Shown: in pieces, positions 1-6,419 of the stretch
Layout of the letters: each line of letters starts with the position of its first letter
Position numbering within the stretch: position 1 is the stretch's first letter
Source: Methylotenera sp. UBA6020
GTDB taxonomy: Bacteria > Pseudomonadota > Gammaproteobacteria > Burkholderiales > Methylophilaceae
Length of the DNA stretch: 6,419 nt
Direction of reading: 5' to 3'
NCBI GenBank assembly: GCA_002429455.1
Contig: DIZU01000208.1
Coordinates: forward strand, 802 to 7,220
The notes under the pieces: generated by a model
Databases searched by the model: none
What the model was told of the DNA's origin: nothing
What the model saw: the letters and a program-made list of their open reading frames with translations, nothing else
Position numbers and translations under genes: made by a program

Positions 1-81
1 CAATTGTTAATATGTTGTAACTAATGATTTTCATGAAAGAAACTTAATCAGCTTAAAAACAACTAACCAGTAATTATTGTT

Positions 82-117
82 GACTCTGTGACGACAGTTA
101 CAGAGTCTTTATTGTTT
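82..117 (+). terminator. Rho-independent terminator of an upstream gene
   Basis: Bases 82-92 pair with 97-107 to form an 11-bp stem: eight Watson-Crick pairs (GACTCTGT against ACAGAGTC), one G-T wobble, then A-T and C-G. The stem closes on a GACA tetraloop and is followed by the T-rich run TTTATTGTTT. No gene is visible in bases 1-81, so it most likely ends a + strand transcript entering from the left. It also insulates the pentapeptide-repeat gene from read-through. Confidence 0.8.
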
Positions 118-160
118 ATCGCGAATAATGGATATAACTGCACAACCATAAAGCAGCCCC

Positions 161-167
161 AAGGAGA
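161..167 (+). promoter_or_regulatory. Shine-Dalgarno site of the pentapeptide-repeat gene
   Basis: AAGGAGA lies 6 bases before the ATG at 174 and is a near-ideal ribosome binding site, which fixes that start. I could not identify a convincing promoter between the terminator and this site. TATAAC at 133-138 could be a -10 box, but no good -35 sits at the right distance. Confidence 0.8.
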
Positions 168-173
168 ACTATC

Positions 174-1205
174 ATGAATAAAATCAAACAATTAATCCTA
201 CTAGTCGGCTTAGCCTTTGTCAGTCAGGTGTTTGCAGGAGAATTTGACGACCACTGTACTAACGGCTTGTCTGAAGGCCGCCTTAACAAAACCAACTGTG
301 AGATCAACGAAATATTTAGTGGAAAAACCTATTGTTTCAGTAGCGTGGATGCACGCGACGCATTTGCACTGGATCAACAAGGCATGATTGTTAAGGCCGA
401 AGCTTTTTATGCGAAAAATACGACTAAGATTAATGAAGTTGAGCGTGCAAAACTCACACAAGAGCAAGCATTAAGCCAAATCAACAGTAAAAGCTGTGAT
501 TTATCTAACAAAGATCTTGGTTATCTCACCTTTAATAATTTAGATTTACGTCATTGCAACATGACTAACACCAGCTTTTTTGGCGCTTATTTAATGGGCG
601 CAAATTTAAGTGGTGCCAATATGCAAAAAAGCTATCTGAACTTGGCCAGACTTGAAAATGCCAACTTAAGTGGCGCTAATTTGACGGATGCGACAATCTT
701 TCAGGCAATTTTTGATAAAACCAACTTTGCTGGTGCCAACCTCACCAACGCCCGCATGATAGGCACATTAGGCAGTGTGGATATGAGTAATGCCACGATT
801 AAACACGGACGCTTTGGTTTAGATATTGGTAACCAACCGATGGGCGCCATGCGATTTGATGCCGTTGGTGGCAAATTTACCAATACTAATTTTGAAGGCG
901 CAGACATCAATCGTGCCAACTTGAAATTTGCCGATTTAAGAAACGCCAACTTACGTAATACCGATTTATTTCGCGCAGATTTGAGTAAAGCTGATTTAAC
1001 CGGGGCTGACATCACCGGCGCTAAAATGGGCGAGGCTATTTTAGATGAAACGATTATGACTAACGTAAAAGGCTTAGAAGCCATTAAAGGCTACGACGAA
1101 AGCAAAGGAAAATGCAAAGACTGCATGATCAAAGCCAGGGCCGCTGAGTCCACCTCAAGCAACGAGGAGTATTCAGAACTAAATACAGTGGTAGCAAAAA
1201 ATTAA
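174..1205 (+). CDS. Exported pentapeptide-repeat protein with Cys-rich N-terminal domain
   Basis: The 343-residue product starts with a Sec signal peptide: KIK, then a hydrophobic core, then cleavage probably after VFA at residue 21. The mature protein should therefore be periplasmic or secreted. Residues about 41-82 contain GKTYCF followed by a DARDAFALD stretch and a helix, which recalls the GKxYYFxS...F pattern of YHS domains; this resemblance is weak. A helical linker precedes two pentapeptide blocks: 17 repeats at about 115-199 and 13 at about 235-299, with many A(N/D)LxG(A/x) units. These predict a right-handed quadrilateral beta-helix interrupted by a Gly-rich segment near 215-232. Cysteines are at 28, 42, 54, 108, 128, and in a CKDC motif at 314-317, so disulfides or metal binding are possible. 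A polar tail follows. Pentapeptide folds are usually scaffolds or interaction surfaces and the repeats alone do not reveal a function. The gene stands alone between a terminator and a gap of about 275 bases. Confidence 0.88.
   Translation: MNKIKQLILLVGLAFVSQVFAGEFDDHCTNGLSEGRLNKTNCEINEIFSGKTYCFSSVDARDAFALDQQGMIVKAEAFYAKNTTKINEVERAKLTQEQALSQINSKSCDLSNKDLGYLTFNNLDLRHCNMTNTSFFGAYLMGANLSGANMQKSYLNLARLENANLSGANLTDATIFQAIFDKTNFAGANLTNARMIGTLGSVDMSNATIKHGRFGLDIGNQPMGAMRFDAVGGKFTNTNFEGADINRANLKFADLRNANLRNTDLFRADLSKADLTGADITGAKMGEAILDETIMTNVKGLEAIKGYDESKGKCKDCMIKARAAESTSSNEEYSELNTVVAKN
516..1070 (+). repeat. Two blocks of in-frame pentapeptide (15-base) repeats
   Basis: Within the exported protein, codons repeat with a 15-base period: 17 units at about 516-770 and 13 units at about 876-1070. 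Each unit has L, F, M or I as the central residue and Ala or a small residue two positions before it, typically AN-L-SG or AD-L-TG. At DNA level this gives recurrent GCCAACTTR and GCTAATTTR words. The units are diverged, so this is an old protein repeat rather than a recent DNA tandem expansion. The phase slips around residues 199-214. Confidence 0.8.
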
Positions 1206-1299
1206 GCGGTATTTCGTATGCCGTGATTGATTTAGATTGAGAATCTTGTTAGGACAAAACCAGCACGCTATAAAAAGTAGGTATTTACAAACGATTTGC

Positions 1300-1330
1300 G
1301 TCCGTACTTGCTATTCATTACTATACGGAC
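1300..1330. other. 7-bp inverted repeat in the gap before the TMEM175-like gene
   Basis: GTCCGTA (1300-1306) and TACGGAC (1324-1330) form a perfect inverted repeat around a 17-base AT-rich spacer. It lies between the pentapeptide-repeat gene and the TMEM175-like gene. The spacing could suit a dimeric regulator, or a hairpin with a large loop. No T-tract follows, so it is not an obvious terminator. The rest of 1206-1480 shows no supported gene. A 7-bp repeat could also occur by chance. Confidence 0.3.
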
Positions 1331-1480
1331 AGAACAAGCCCTCAAGAAGTAAAAAAACATGCCCCTATCAACTTTTTCCACATTAATGCGCCCGCTCACA
1401 CGTTCACCTATTTTCGCAACAGCTTGGGATGCGTCGCAGCTCACGCACCGGATGCTTGCTTGAATAAGTCGGAATCAAGT

Positions 1481-2065
1481 ATGGGGAAAGGCCGGCTGGA
1501 AGCATTCAGTGACGGCGTGCTTGCCGTTATCATCACCATCATGGTGCTTGAGATGAAAGTGCCTCATGGTGATGACTTGGAGGCATTACGTCCGATGCTC
1601 CCCGTATTCCTGACCTATGTGCTGAGCTTTGTGTACCTGGGAATTTACTGGAACAACCATCATCACATGCTGCATGCCACACGGTATGTGACCGGTACCA
1701 CTCTATGGGCAAACCTGCATCTGCTGTTTTGGTTATCGCTATTCCCGTTTGTCACGGGCTGGATGGGGGAGAATCATTTTGCATCCGCACCGACAGCTCT
1801 TTACGGCGTTGTGCTGCTATTGGCAGCAATTGCATATTGGATATTGCAAGGTGTCATTATTGCAAGTCAAGGTGACAACTCGCTACTGGCAAAAGCAATA
1901 GGCAGCGATGCCAAAGGCAAGCTGTCACTCCTCTTGTATGCCATAGCCATTCCGACCGCTTTCCTTGAGCAGTGGATTGCCGGAGCTCTCTACGTTTTTG
2001 TGGCACTTATGTGGCTGGTGCCTGACCGTCGCATAGAGCGGGCACTGGGTGAGACGAAAACATAA
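1481..2065 (+). CDS. TMEM175 family (DUF1211) integral membrane protein
   Basis: The 194-residue product opens with RLEAFSDGVLAV in its first hydrophobic helix. This matches the (R)xxxFSDGVxAI signature of TMEM175/DUF1211 proteins. Five or six membrane segments can be seen, at about 11-27, 40-57, 74-94, 104-127, 147-160 and 163-181. A His-rich WNNHHHML element (57-64) follows the second segment, as is usual in the family. Family members studied structurally are tetrameric K+-permeable channels with the FSD motif in the pore helix, so potassium or cation leak is a reasonable but unproven role. I chose ATG 1481 because homologues begin close to this motif and GGA lies 7 bases upstream. The frame is open back to 1424 (GTG or TTG type), but those 19 residues look non-coding. 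Its codons are richer in G and C (many CTG) than its neighbours', which hints at separate origin. The stop overlaps an ATG (TAATG at 2063-2067). Confidence 0.85.
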   Translation: MGKGRLEAFSDGVLAVIITIMVLEMKVPHGDDLEALRPMLPVFLTYVLSFVYLGIYWNNHHHMLHATRYVTGTTLWANLHLLFWLSLFPFVTGWMGENHFASAPTALYGVVLLLAAIAYWILQGVIIASQGDNSLLAKAIGSDAKGKLSLLLYAIAIPTAFLEQWIAGALYVFVALMWLVPDRRIERALGETKT

Positions 2066-2068
2066 TGA

Positions 2069-2215
2069 TTTACCCTGATAACTGTCGAAACAAACAGAGA
2101 CCTGATTGAGCATGAGCTCGGCCACATCAGCAAGTCGAGAGCCGGCAACAAGCCGCAATTTAACTTACATCAATGCACACAATATAGCGTTTTGTTGATG
2201 CGCTTATCATCATAA
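2069..2215 (+). pseudogene. Possible remnant frame encoding a HELGH motif
   Basis: After the TMEM175-like stop, the + strand is open for 48 codons with no ATG at its head. It reads roughly ITVETNRDLIEHELGH, then ISKSRAGNKPQF, and ends in a TAA inside the 3' end of the opposing c-di-GMP gene. HExxH is a zinc-metalloprotease signature, but it is short and can arise by chance. An ATG at 2065, overlapping the previous stop, opens a different frame that ends after 14 codons; a +1 shift would join it to this one. That pattern suits a translationally coupled gene broken by an indel and truncated, but no homologue is recognised. It may be noise. No clear terminator is seen between the convergent genes. 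Confidence 0.2.
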
Positions 2216-4254
2216 GATTGCTCTAGTAGCTTCTCGATTTGATCAATCGGTAAGGCTGGACTAAATAAGTAGCCTTGAATTTTATAGCAATGATGGTTCA
2301 CCATAAATTCAAGCTGAGCCTCGGTTTCCACCCCTTCAGCAACAACACTCAAGCCCAGCCCATTCGCTAAGGTAAGCAGTGACTCTACAATGGCCTTATC
2401 CATTTCATCGTCAGGCAGGCCTTGCACAAAGCCTTTGTCAATTTTTAGCGTATTAATGGGGAATTTTTTCAAGTAATTCATAGATGAATGCCCGGTGCCG
2501 AAATCATCCAAAGCAATCCTGACGCCTAAATCATGTAATGAGTTTAGAATCGAAATAGCTCGATCAACATCTTCCATCAGAACCGATTCAGTAATTTCCA
2601 GATTCACGGTAGCCGGGTTCAGCTGATTCCTTGTAATTCCATACATGATTTTCTCCATTAGGTAACAATCTTCAAATTGTCTGCCAGACAGATTAATATT
2701 GATGAACAATTCCGGATAATAAAAGGTCTGCCAAAGCTTGATCTGGTCCAGCGCCTTATTGATCACCCAGTCACCTATCGGACGGATCAGGCCAGAGCTT
2801 TCAGCCAGTGGAATAAATTCGGTAGGACTGACAAACCCGATTTCGGACTGATTCCACCTTAATAGCGCTTCAAATCCAAGTATACGTCTAGTCTGACCAT
2901 CAATAATGGGTTGATAGTAAAGCTCAAGTTCATTGTTCTGGATAGAGTCTTCAAGCATGCCAATCAGCATTTGCTGATGAAAATTGGCCTGTTCAATTTG
3001 ATTTGAATAGATCTTGTAGGTATTTTTTCCATCATTCTTGGCCCAGTACATGGCAGCATCGGCGTGTTTGATAAGACTGGACTGATTGTAATGACCACCG
3101 GTATATTCAACCACACCAATACTGACCCCGACAAATAACTCATGATTGTTAATCACAAATTTTTCCGACATTGTGCGGATAATGCGATGGCAAATCGCCT
3201 CCACTAATTCAAGTGTGGTAACCCCCATTAAAATGATCGCGAATTCATCGCCGCCAATTCTATAAATTGAAGCGTTCTTTCTCAAACTTTCATTTAAACG
3301 TATTGCACTTTCCTTAAGCAAATGGTCTCCGGCCCAATGACCAAGGGTGTCATTAATGACCTTGAAGTTGTCGATATCCAGCATCAGCAGATGAAGGTTA
3401 ATCTCATTCTTGTTTGCCTGGGCAAGCAAGCTAGCGATGTCTTCGGTAAAAGAGTATCGATTAGGTAAATTCGTCAGACTGTCTAAATAAGCGAGCTGAT
3501 CAAGCCTGTGTTCAACTTTTCGTCTTTGTTCCAGTTCTTCGAGCAGCTTCTTGTCTCTAGACTCAATATTATCAAGCATCTTGTTGATGCCAATAGATAG
3601 CGCACCGACTTCGTCAGTAGATTGAATCTGACATCGAGTGGTGTAATTTTGACTTTCAGTAATCTCAGTAACAAAATATTCCAGACGGCTGATCGGTTCA
3701 GTAATAAATCGATTCAGTTTTTTTAAAAGCAGCTTTGCGAGCAGCATCGCTAAAAACACCGCTAAAAATAACGCAATAAAAAATAATTTAATCCTGATAT
3801 TGATAACATCAAGATTGGCATCCAGAAAGATCGTGCCCAGTTGCTGCCGGTTAACCAAAATTTTTCTGGATAGATGAATGTCTCCAAGAGAAAACCGTAC
3901 AGTAGGTATTAACTGGTTTGCTTTGGCCCTGCCTTGATTTTGAGCCAGATATTTAGCAAAGACTGTATTGTCATTCAACAAAATGTACGCGTGTTCGACG
4001 CTGGGGTTGATGTTGAGGGAGTGCAGTGTTTCTTCGGCTGCACCTTTATCCCCAAACGAAATGGCTGCACCAAGGTTGTTTTCGATAACTATCAGTTGTG
4101 AGTCGAGGTCATTCTGTAAATCATGCTTAGAACTTATATATTGGTATGCCAGAACCACAAAAAATACCAGTAGCATCGATGCTGCCGTTACCAGAAGATG
4201 CAAGAAGTATAGCTTCTGCTGAATGGACATTTTTTGAAAGCGAGGTGTCAACAT
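2170..4254 (-). CDS. CHASE8-HAMP-GGDEF-EAL c-di-GMP enzyme, YfiN/TpbB-like
   Basis: An inner-membrane protein of 694 residues that should make and/or break cyclic-di-GMP. In order: TM helix about 16-38, a periplasmic CHASE8-type sensor about 39-155 (LGAAISFGDKGAAEETL resembles the YfiN domain), TM about 157-178, HAMP about 178-234, a short coiled coil, GGDEF about 252-415 and EAL about 430-680. GGDEF is intact at 334-338, with the metal-binding LDIDNFKVIND upstream. The RxxD inhibitory site reads RKNA (325-328), so product inhibition is probably lost. The EAL domain keeps E462 of EALLRW, N521, E553, D583-D584 of DDFGTG, K604, E640 and Q660, so phosphodiesterase activity is expected. Classic YfiN ends after GGDEF, so the EAL domain is an addition. 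The gene follows the YfiR-like gene by 21 bases, which implies cotranscription and control by that periplasmic partner. No Shine-Dalgarno precedes ATG 4254. Met9 (ATG at 4230), just before SIQQKL, is an alternative start. Net direction of activity is not predictable. Confidence 0.92.
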   Translation of the reverse strand: MLTPRFQKMSIQQKLYFLHLLVTAASMLLVFFVVLAYQYISSKHDLQNDLDSQLIVIENNLGAAISFGDKGAAEETLHSLNINPSVEHAYILLNDNTVFAKYLAQNQGRAKANQLIPTVRFSLGDIHLSRKILVNRQQLGTIFLDANLDVINIRIKLFFIALFLAVFLAMLLAKLLLKKLNRFITEPISRLEYFVTEITESQNYTTRCQIQSTDEVGALSIGINKMLDNIESRDKKLLEELEQRRKVEHRLDQLAYLDSLTNLPNRYSFTEDIASLLAQANKNEINLHLLMLDIDNFKVINDTLGHWAGDHLLKESAIRLNESLRKNASIYRIGGDEFAIILMGVTTLELVEAICHRIIRTMSEKFVINNHELFVGVSIGVVEYTGGHYNQSSLIKHADAAMYWAKNDGKNTYKIYSNQIEQANFHQQMLIGMLEDSIQNNELELYYQPIIDGQTRRILGFEALLRWNQSEIGFVSPTEFIPLAESSGLIRPIGDWVINKALDQIKLWQTFYYPELFININLSGRQFEDCYLMEKIMYGITRNQLNPATVNLEITESVLMEDVDRAISILNSLHDLGVRIALDDFGTGHSSMNYLKKFPINTLKIDKGFVQGLPDDEMDKAIVESLLTLANGLGLSVVAEGVETEAQLEFMVNHHCYKIQGYLFSPALPIDQIEKLLEQSYDDKRINKTLYCVH

Positions 4255-4275
4255 AGGGGTTTAATATATAGGAGC

Positions 4276-4791
4276 TTAATATACTTTAGTCGCCAAGCGT
4301 AATAGTTTGGAACTCACCGTCAGGTTTGAGCGCTTGGCGGCTTCATTATTGACGGTGAACTTATATTTTTTGTTATCCAGATGAATATTGATAATGCTTG
4401 CACTAGCCATTTTATCCATGGTGTCTGCTATCGATAACACGGAGAAATTTACCATACTTTCTAATAGCATTTTATCTTCTTTGTTTTTTGAGTCCTCCAG
4501 ATATAACAGCTGACATTTTTGCACCTCACCGATGCTGAAAATAACTTCAAAATGCACTGGCTTACCATTGATCTGCTTTGATCTCAGAATGTCCCTATTT
4601 AGATTTTCCTTATCTTCATCAAACACACAAACATTGAATGCACTCTCTCTGGACTCTGGCCATGCGGTGAACACCGCAAAGTTATAGATCAGCGCAGCCT
4701 TCATGTCACGCTCACTCACAGTGGCGGGCTCGGCTTGTGCAACAGGCGAACCGAGCAGAATGCATAAGAAATATATAAATCTTATGTTCAT
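4276..4791 (-). CDS. YfiR family (DUF4154) periplasmic regulator
   Basis: A 171-residue exported protein. The signal peptide MNIRFIYFLCILLGSPVAQA probably cleaves after residue 20. Family landmarks are visible: KAALIYNFAVFTAWP (31-45), CVFDED (55-60), an interior strand with C93 before QLLYLED, and the closing block INIHLDNKKYKFTVNNEAAK...LTVSSKLLRLA (134-167). C55 and C93 fall where YfiR-family proteins carry a conserved disulfide pair. I see no equivalent of a second C-terminal disulfide. In Pseudomonas, YfiR binds the periplasmic part of YfiN and holds its cyclase off; release raises c-di-GMP. The adjacent downstream CHASE8 enzyme is the obvious partner here. The ATG overlaps the TAA of the receptor gene by one base (TAATG) with only a weak Shine-Dalgarno, so translation is probably coupled. 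Length is slightly below the roughly 190 residues of Pseudomonas YfiR. The family assignment is firm; the partner is inferred. Confidence 0.88.
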   Translation of the reverse strand: MNIRFIYFLCILLGSPVAQAEPATVSERDMKAALIYNFAVFTAWPESRESAFNVCVFDEDKENLNRDILRSKQINGKPVHFEVIFSIGEVQKCQLLYLEDSKNKEDKMLLESMVNFSVLSIADTMDKMASASIINIHLDNKKYKFTVNNEAAKRSNLTVSSKLLRLATKVY

Positions 4792-6419
4792 TACTTGAAA
4801 TCGTGGCTGAGTTGCAGCCAGAAAGTCCGGCCATCCTGGCTAAAACTATCTGGTCGATAGAATGTGGGAGCAGGCGTAGAGTAATGGCGATCAAACAAGT
4901 TTTTGATACTGGTGGAGATGCTCGTGTTTTTCATCAACGAATCGCTATACAGCGTTAAGTTGGCAATGCTATAGCCGCCCAGTTGATTGCCGGCATTAGA
5001 CAAACGCCGGCCAACGTATTGCACCTCAAATCCGGACTGCAAGTATTGATTGAAAAAACCATGTGACACATTCAGTTTAGCCAGATTTTTGGGGGAATTT
5101 GCAATCCAGTTTCCGGCTTCGCCAGTGGCATATTGCCAGGCATAGCTAGCTCTTAGCCGTGAGAAGATGCTCCATTGTTTGTCGTACTCAATATCAACAC
5201 CTTTTGTTTGATGGTCCGCTTCATTGACATATTGCGTTGCACCGGCTGGCGATGACAATATATCCGCCTCAATCAAATTTTTTGTAGTGTAGTCAAATAA
5301 GGAGCTCATTAACTTGCTGGTTTTATCTGGCCGGTATTCAACCACCAGTTCTGAAGCGTAAACTACCTCCTGCTTCAGATTGGGATTTGTCAGCTGAGTA
5401 GCATAATCTGTGTAATATTTTTCGTAGACATTAGGCCGTCGAAAGGCTGTTGAATATGACGCTTTGATATCTAATACATCTATAGGCGAGTAAATCGCAG
5501 CCAGCCTAGGGCTGATACTACTTGTGTTATTACCACCATAATCACCGCGCATCCCCAGATTAAAAGTCCACAGATTTGACCATCTGTATTCATCCTGTAG
5601 GTATGCGCTTGCCATATAGGCGCTATTTTTTATCTTGCCAGTGTAGAGATAGAAATCCTGTTGATAATCGCTACGGTATTCCAATCCATATACCAACTGG
5701 TGCTTGTCTAATCCTGAATAAACAAATTTCGCTTCAGTACCCCACCATCGGCCAGTATCTTTCTCTTTTAACAACTGCCCCCCATAAATGGCCGCAGCAC
5801 GGTAATTGTATTGGCCATAATAGGTTTTAATTGCCGACTTCAAAGTATCGCTAATATCACCTTCATATCGGAGAGTCGTATAGCCGCTGCCATCTTGCAT
5901 GAATGAAGGCGACGTGTTGAAATCCGCACCATAGGATGCTGCGGGATCATCCTTTTTTCGGGTAACGTAAGCTGTCTCCAGTGACCACTGCTGATAACTG
6001 CCCTTAAAGAACAATCGCCGGTTTTTTTCTTGATCCAGATTGTTAACCATTCCAAAATTGGTTGCTGGACTGTCAAATTCTTTAAAGAAGAAATTTTGCC
6101 CATGGCTTTGGTAATCAGACGCAGAAATTAATACATCCGCTCCATTCTCAAGCTTATTCCCGTAAGTAATTCTCTTTTTGTAGCTCTGGTAACTGGCCCC
6201 ATCAATTGCAACTTGGGCGCTGTTAAAGTCGCTACCTTTTTTGGTTATGACATTGATAATGCCGTAGAAAGCACCGTTCCCGTAAGTAACTCCACCAGGC
6301 CCAGAAACATATTCAACGCGATCAATCAGTTCGGTATCCAGAAGTCCGTCGTTGGCAAGATAGGATGAATTATATAAAATTGTCATTGGGCTGCTGGCCA
6401 TCAATCAATAGCATCACCC
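4791..6419 (-). CDS. TonB-dependent outer-membrane receptor, 5' partial, frame broken near the edge
   Basis: This is the 3' portion of a TonB-dependent receptor. From about 6386 down to the TAA at 4791-4793 one open frame encodes the end of the plug domain (LIDRVEYVSGPGGVTYGNGAFYGIINVITKKG) and then a barrel of alternating aromatic/polar strands. Recognisable barrel landmarks include LGMRGDYGGNNTSSISPRLA and YSTAFRRPNVYEKYY. The C-terminus is WLQLSHDFK, one Lys beyond the Phe that usually ends the barrel. The signal peptide, TonB box and early plug lie beyond the window. The frame is closed by a TGA at 6405-6407. The next plug element, VMLLIDGQ, is encoded at 6394-6417 in another frame, so the TTG at 6404 is not a true start. 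The architecture suggests a siderophore/cobalamin-type receptor; the ligand cannot be read from sequence. It is the first visible gene of the run leading to the YfiR-like and c-di-GMP genes, with a 1-base overlap to the former. Confidence 0.85.
6384..6399 (-). other. Apparent +1 frameshift in the receptor plug domain
   Basis: On the minus strand, codons from 6417 to about 6394 read VMLLIDGQ, the standard plug motif before the conserved DGxP. That frame then runs into TAA at 6370-6372. The frame used by the rest of the receptor reads PMTILYNSSYL from 6389 onwards. The two frames join if one C is removed from CCC at 6388-6390, giving DGQQPMTILYN, or if 4 bases are removed from the CAGCAGC stretch, giving DGQPMTILYN. 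Both fit the family better than either single frame. The cause may be a read error, a slip in a short repeat, or a real inactivating mutation. Confidence 0.65.

Noticed and set aside
701..1084. 127-codon minus-strand open frame inside the pentapeptide gene
   Set aside because: It is the antisense shadow of the pentapeptide repeats (repetitive KSA/KLA pattern), with no ribosome binding site; the + strand gene is unambiguous.
1359..1463. 34-codon + strand frame starting ATG at 1359 before the TMEM175-like gene
   Set aside because: The Shine-Dalgarno is weak, the product shows no recognisable features, and it is short enough to arise by chance.
1424..1480. 19-codon N-terminal extension of the TMEM175-like protein
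   Set aside because: It would need a non-ATG start and adds a non-hydrophobic, Cys-containing leader, while the family begins right before RLEAFSDG. ATG 1481 fits better.
2143..2155. CGGC-AACAA-GCCG hairpin as a terminator of the TMEM175-like gene
   Set aside because: The stem is only 4 bp and is followed by CAATTTAACTT rather than a T-run, so it is too weak to call.
1925..2158. 77-codon minus-strand frame overlapping the TMEM175-like 3' end
   Set aside because: It needs a TTG start, has no ribosome binding site and lies mostly antisense to a clear gene; no family recognised.
3968..4222. 84-codon + strand frame antisense to the c-di-GMP gene sensor region
   Set aside because: It is opposite well-conserved CHASE8/TM coding sequence, has no ribosome binding site and no recognisable product.
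6153..6298. Near-identical TTCCCGTAAGTAA words, one near 6158 and one near 6280
   Set aside because: Both encode the tripeptide-level pattern TYGN in the receptor; coincidence of codon use rather than a DNA repeat.

Overview
The window looks like chromosomal DNA of a Gram-negative proteobacterium, most likely gammaproteobacterial, with an AT-leaning base composition. The evidence is an outer-membrane TonB-dependent receptor, two proteins with Sec signal peptides, and a YfiR/YfiN-type cyclic-di-GMP module. I cannot name the genus from the sequence.

Left part (1-1205, + strand): a strong intrinsic terminator at 82-117 closes an upstream transcription unit whose gene lies outside the window. 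It is followed by a well-signalled gene for an exported pentapeptide-repeat protein. This protein has about 30 pentapeptides in two blocks, a Cys-containing N-terminal domain that faintly resembles YHS, and a CxxC near the C-terminus.

Middle part (1206-2169): a visibly more GC-rich patch carrying a TMEM175-family (DUF1211) membrane protein gene, whose likely start is at 1481. It is flanked by sequence that looks like gene debris: a short open frame before it, and after it a stop-start overlap plus an open frame encoding a HELGH motif without its own start. The patch may have been acquired by transfer.

Right part (2170-6419, - strand): three co-directional, tightly packed genes that form an apparent operon. 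In transcription order they encode a TonB-dependent receptor (5' end outside the window), a periplasmic YfiR/DUF4154 protein (1-base TAATG overlap), and an inner-membrane CHASE8-HAMP-GGDEF-EAL protein (21-base gap). By analogy with YfiBNR/TpbB, the YfiR-like protein would restrain the membrane c-di-GMP enzyme, and the receptor would supply an outer-membrane input in place of the OmpA-like lipoprotein YfiB. The enzyme has all the EAL catalytic residues I could check, an intact GGDEF motif and a degenerate inhibitory site. It may therefore be a bifunctional or phosphodiesterase-leaning version of YfiN. The receptor reading frame is broken close to the right edge: conserved plug sequence continues in another frame past an apparent +1 frameshift around 6388-6396. 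Whether this is a sequencing error or a real lesion cannot be decided here.
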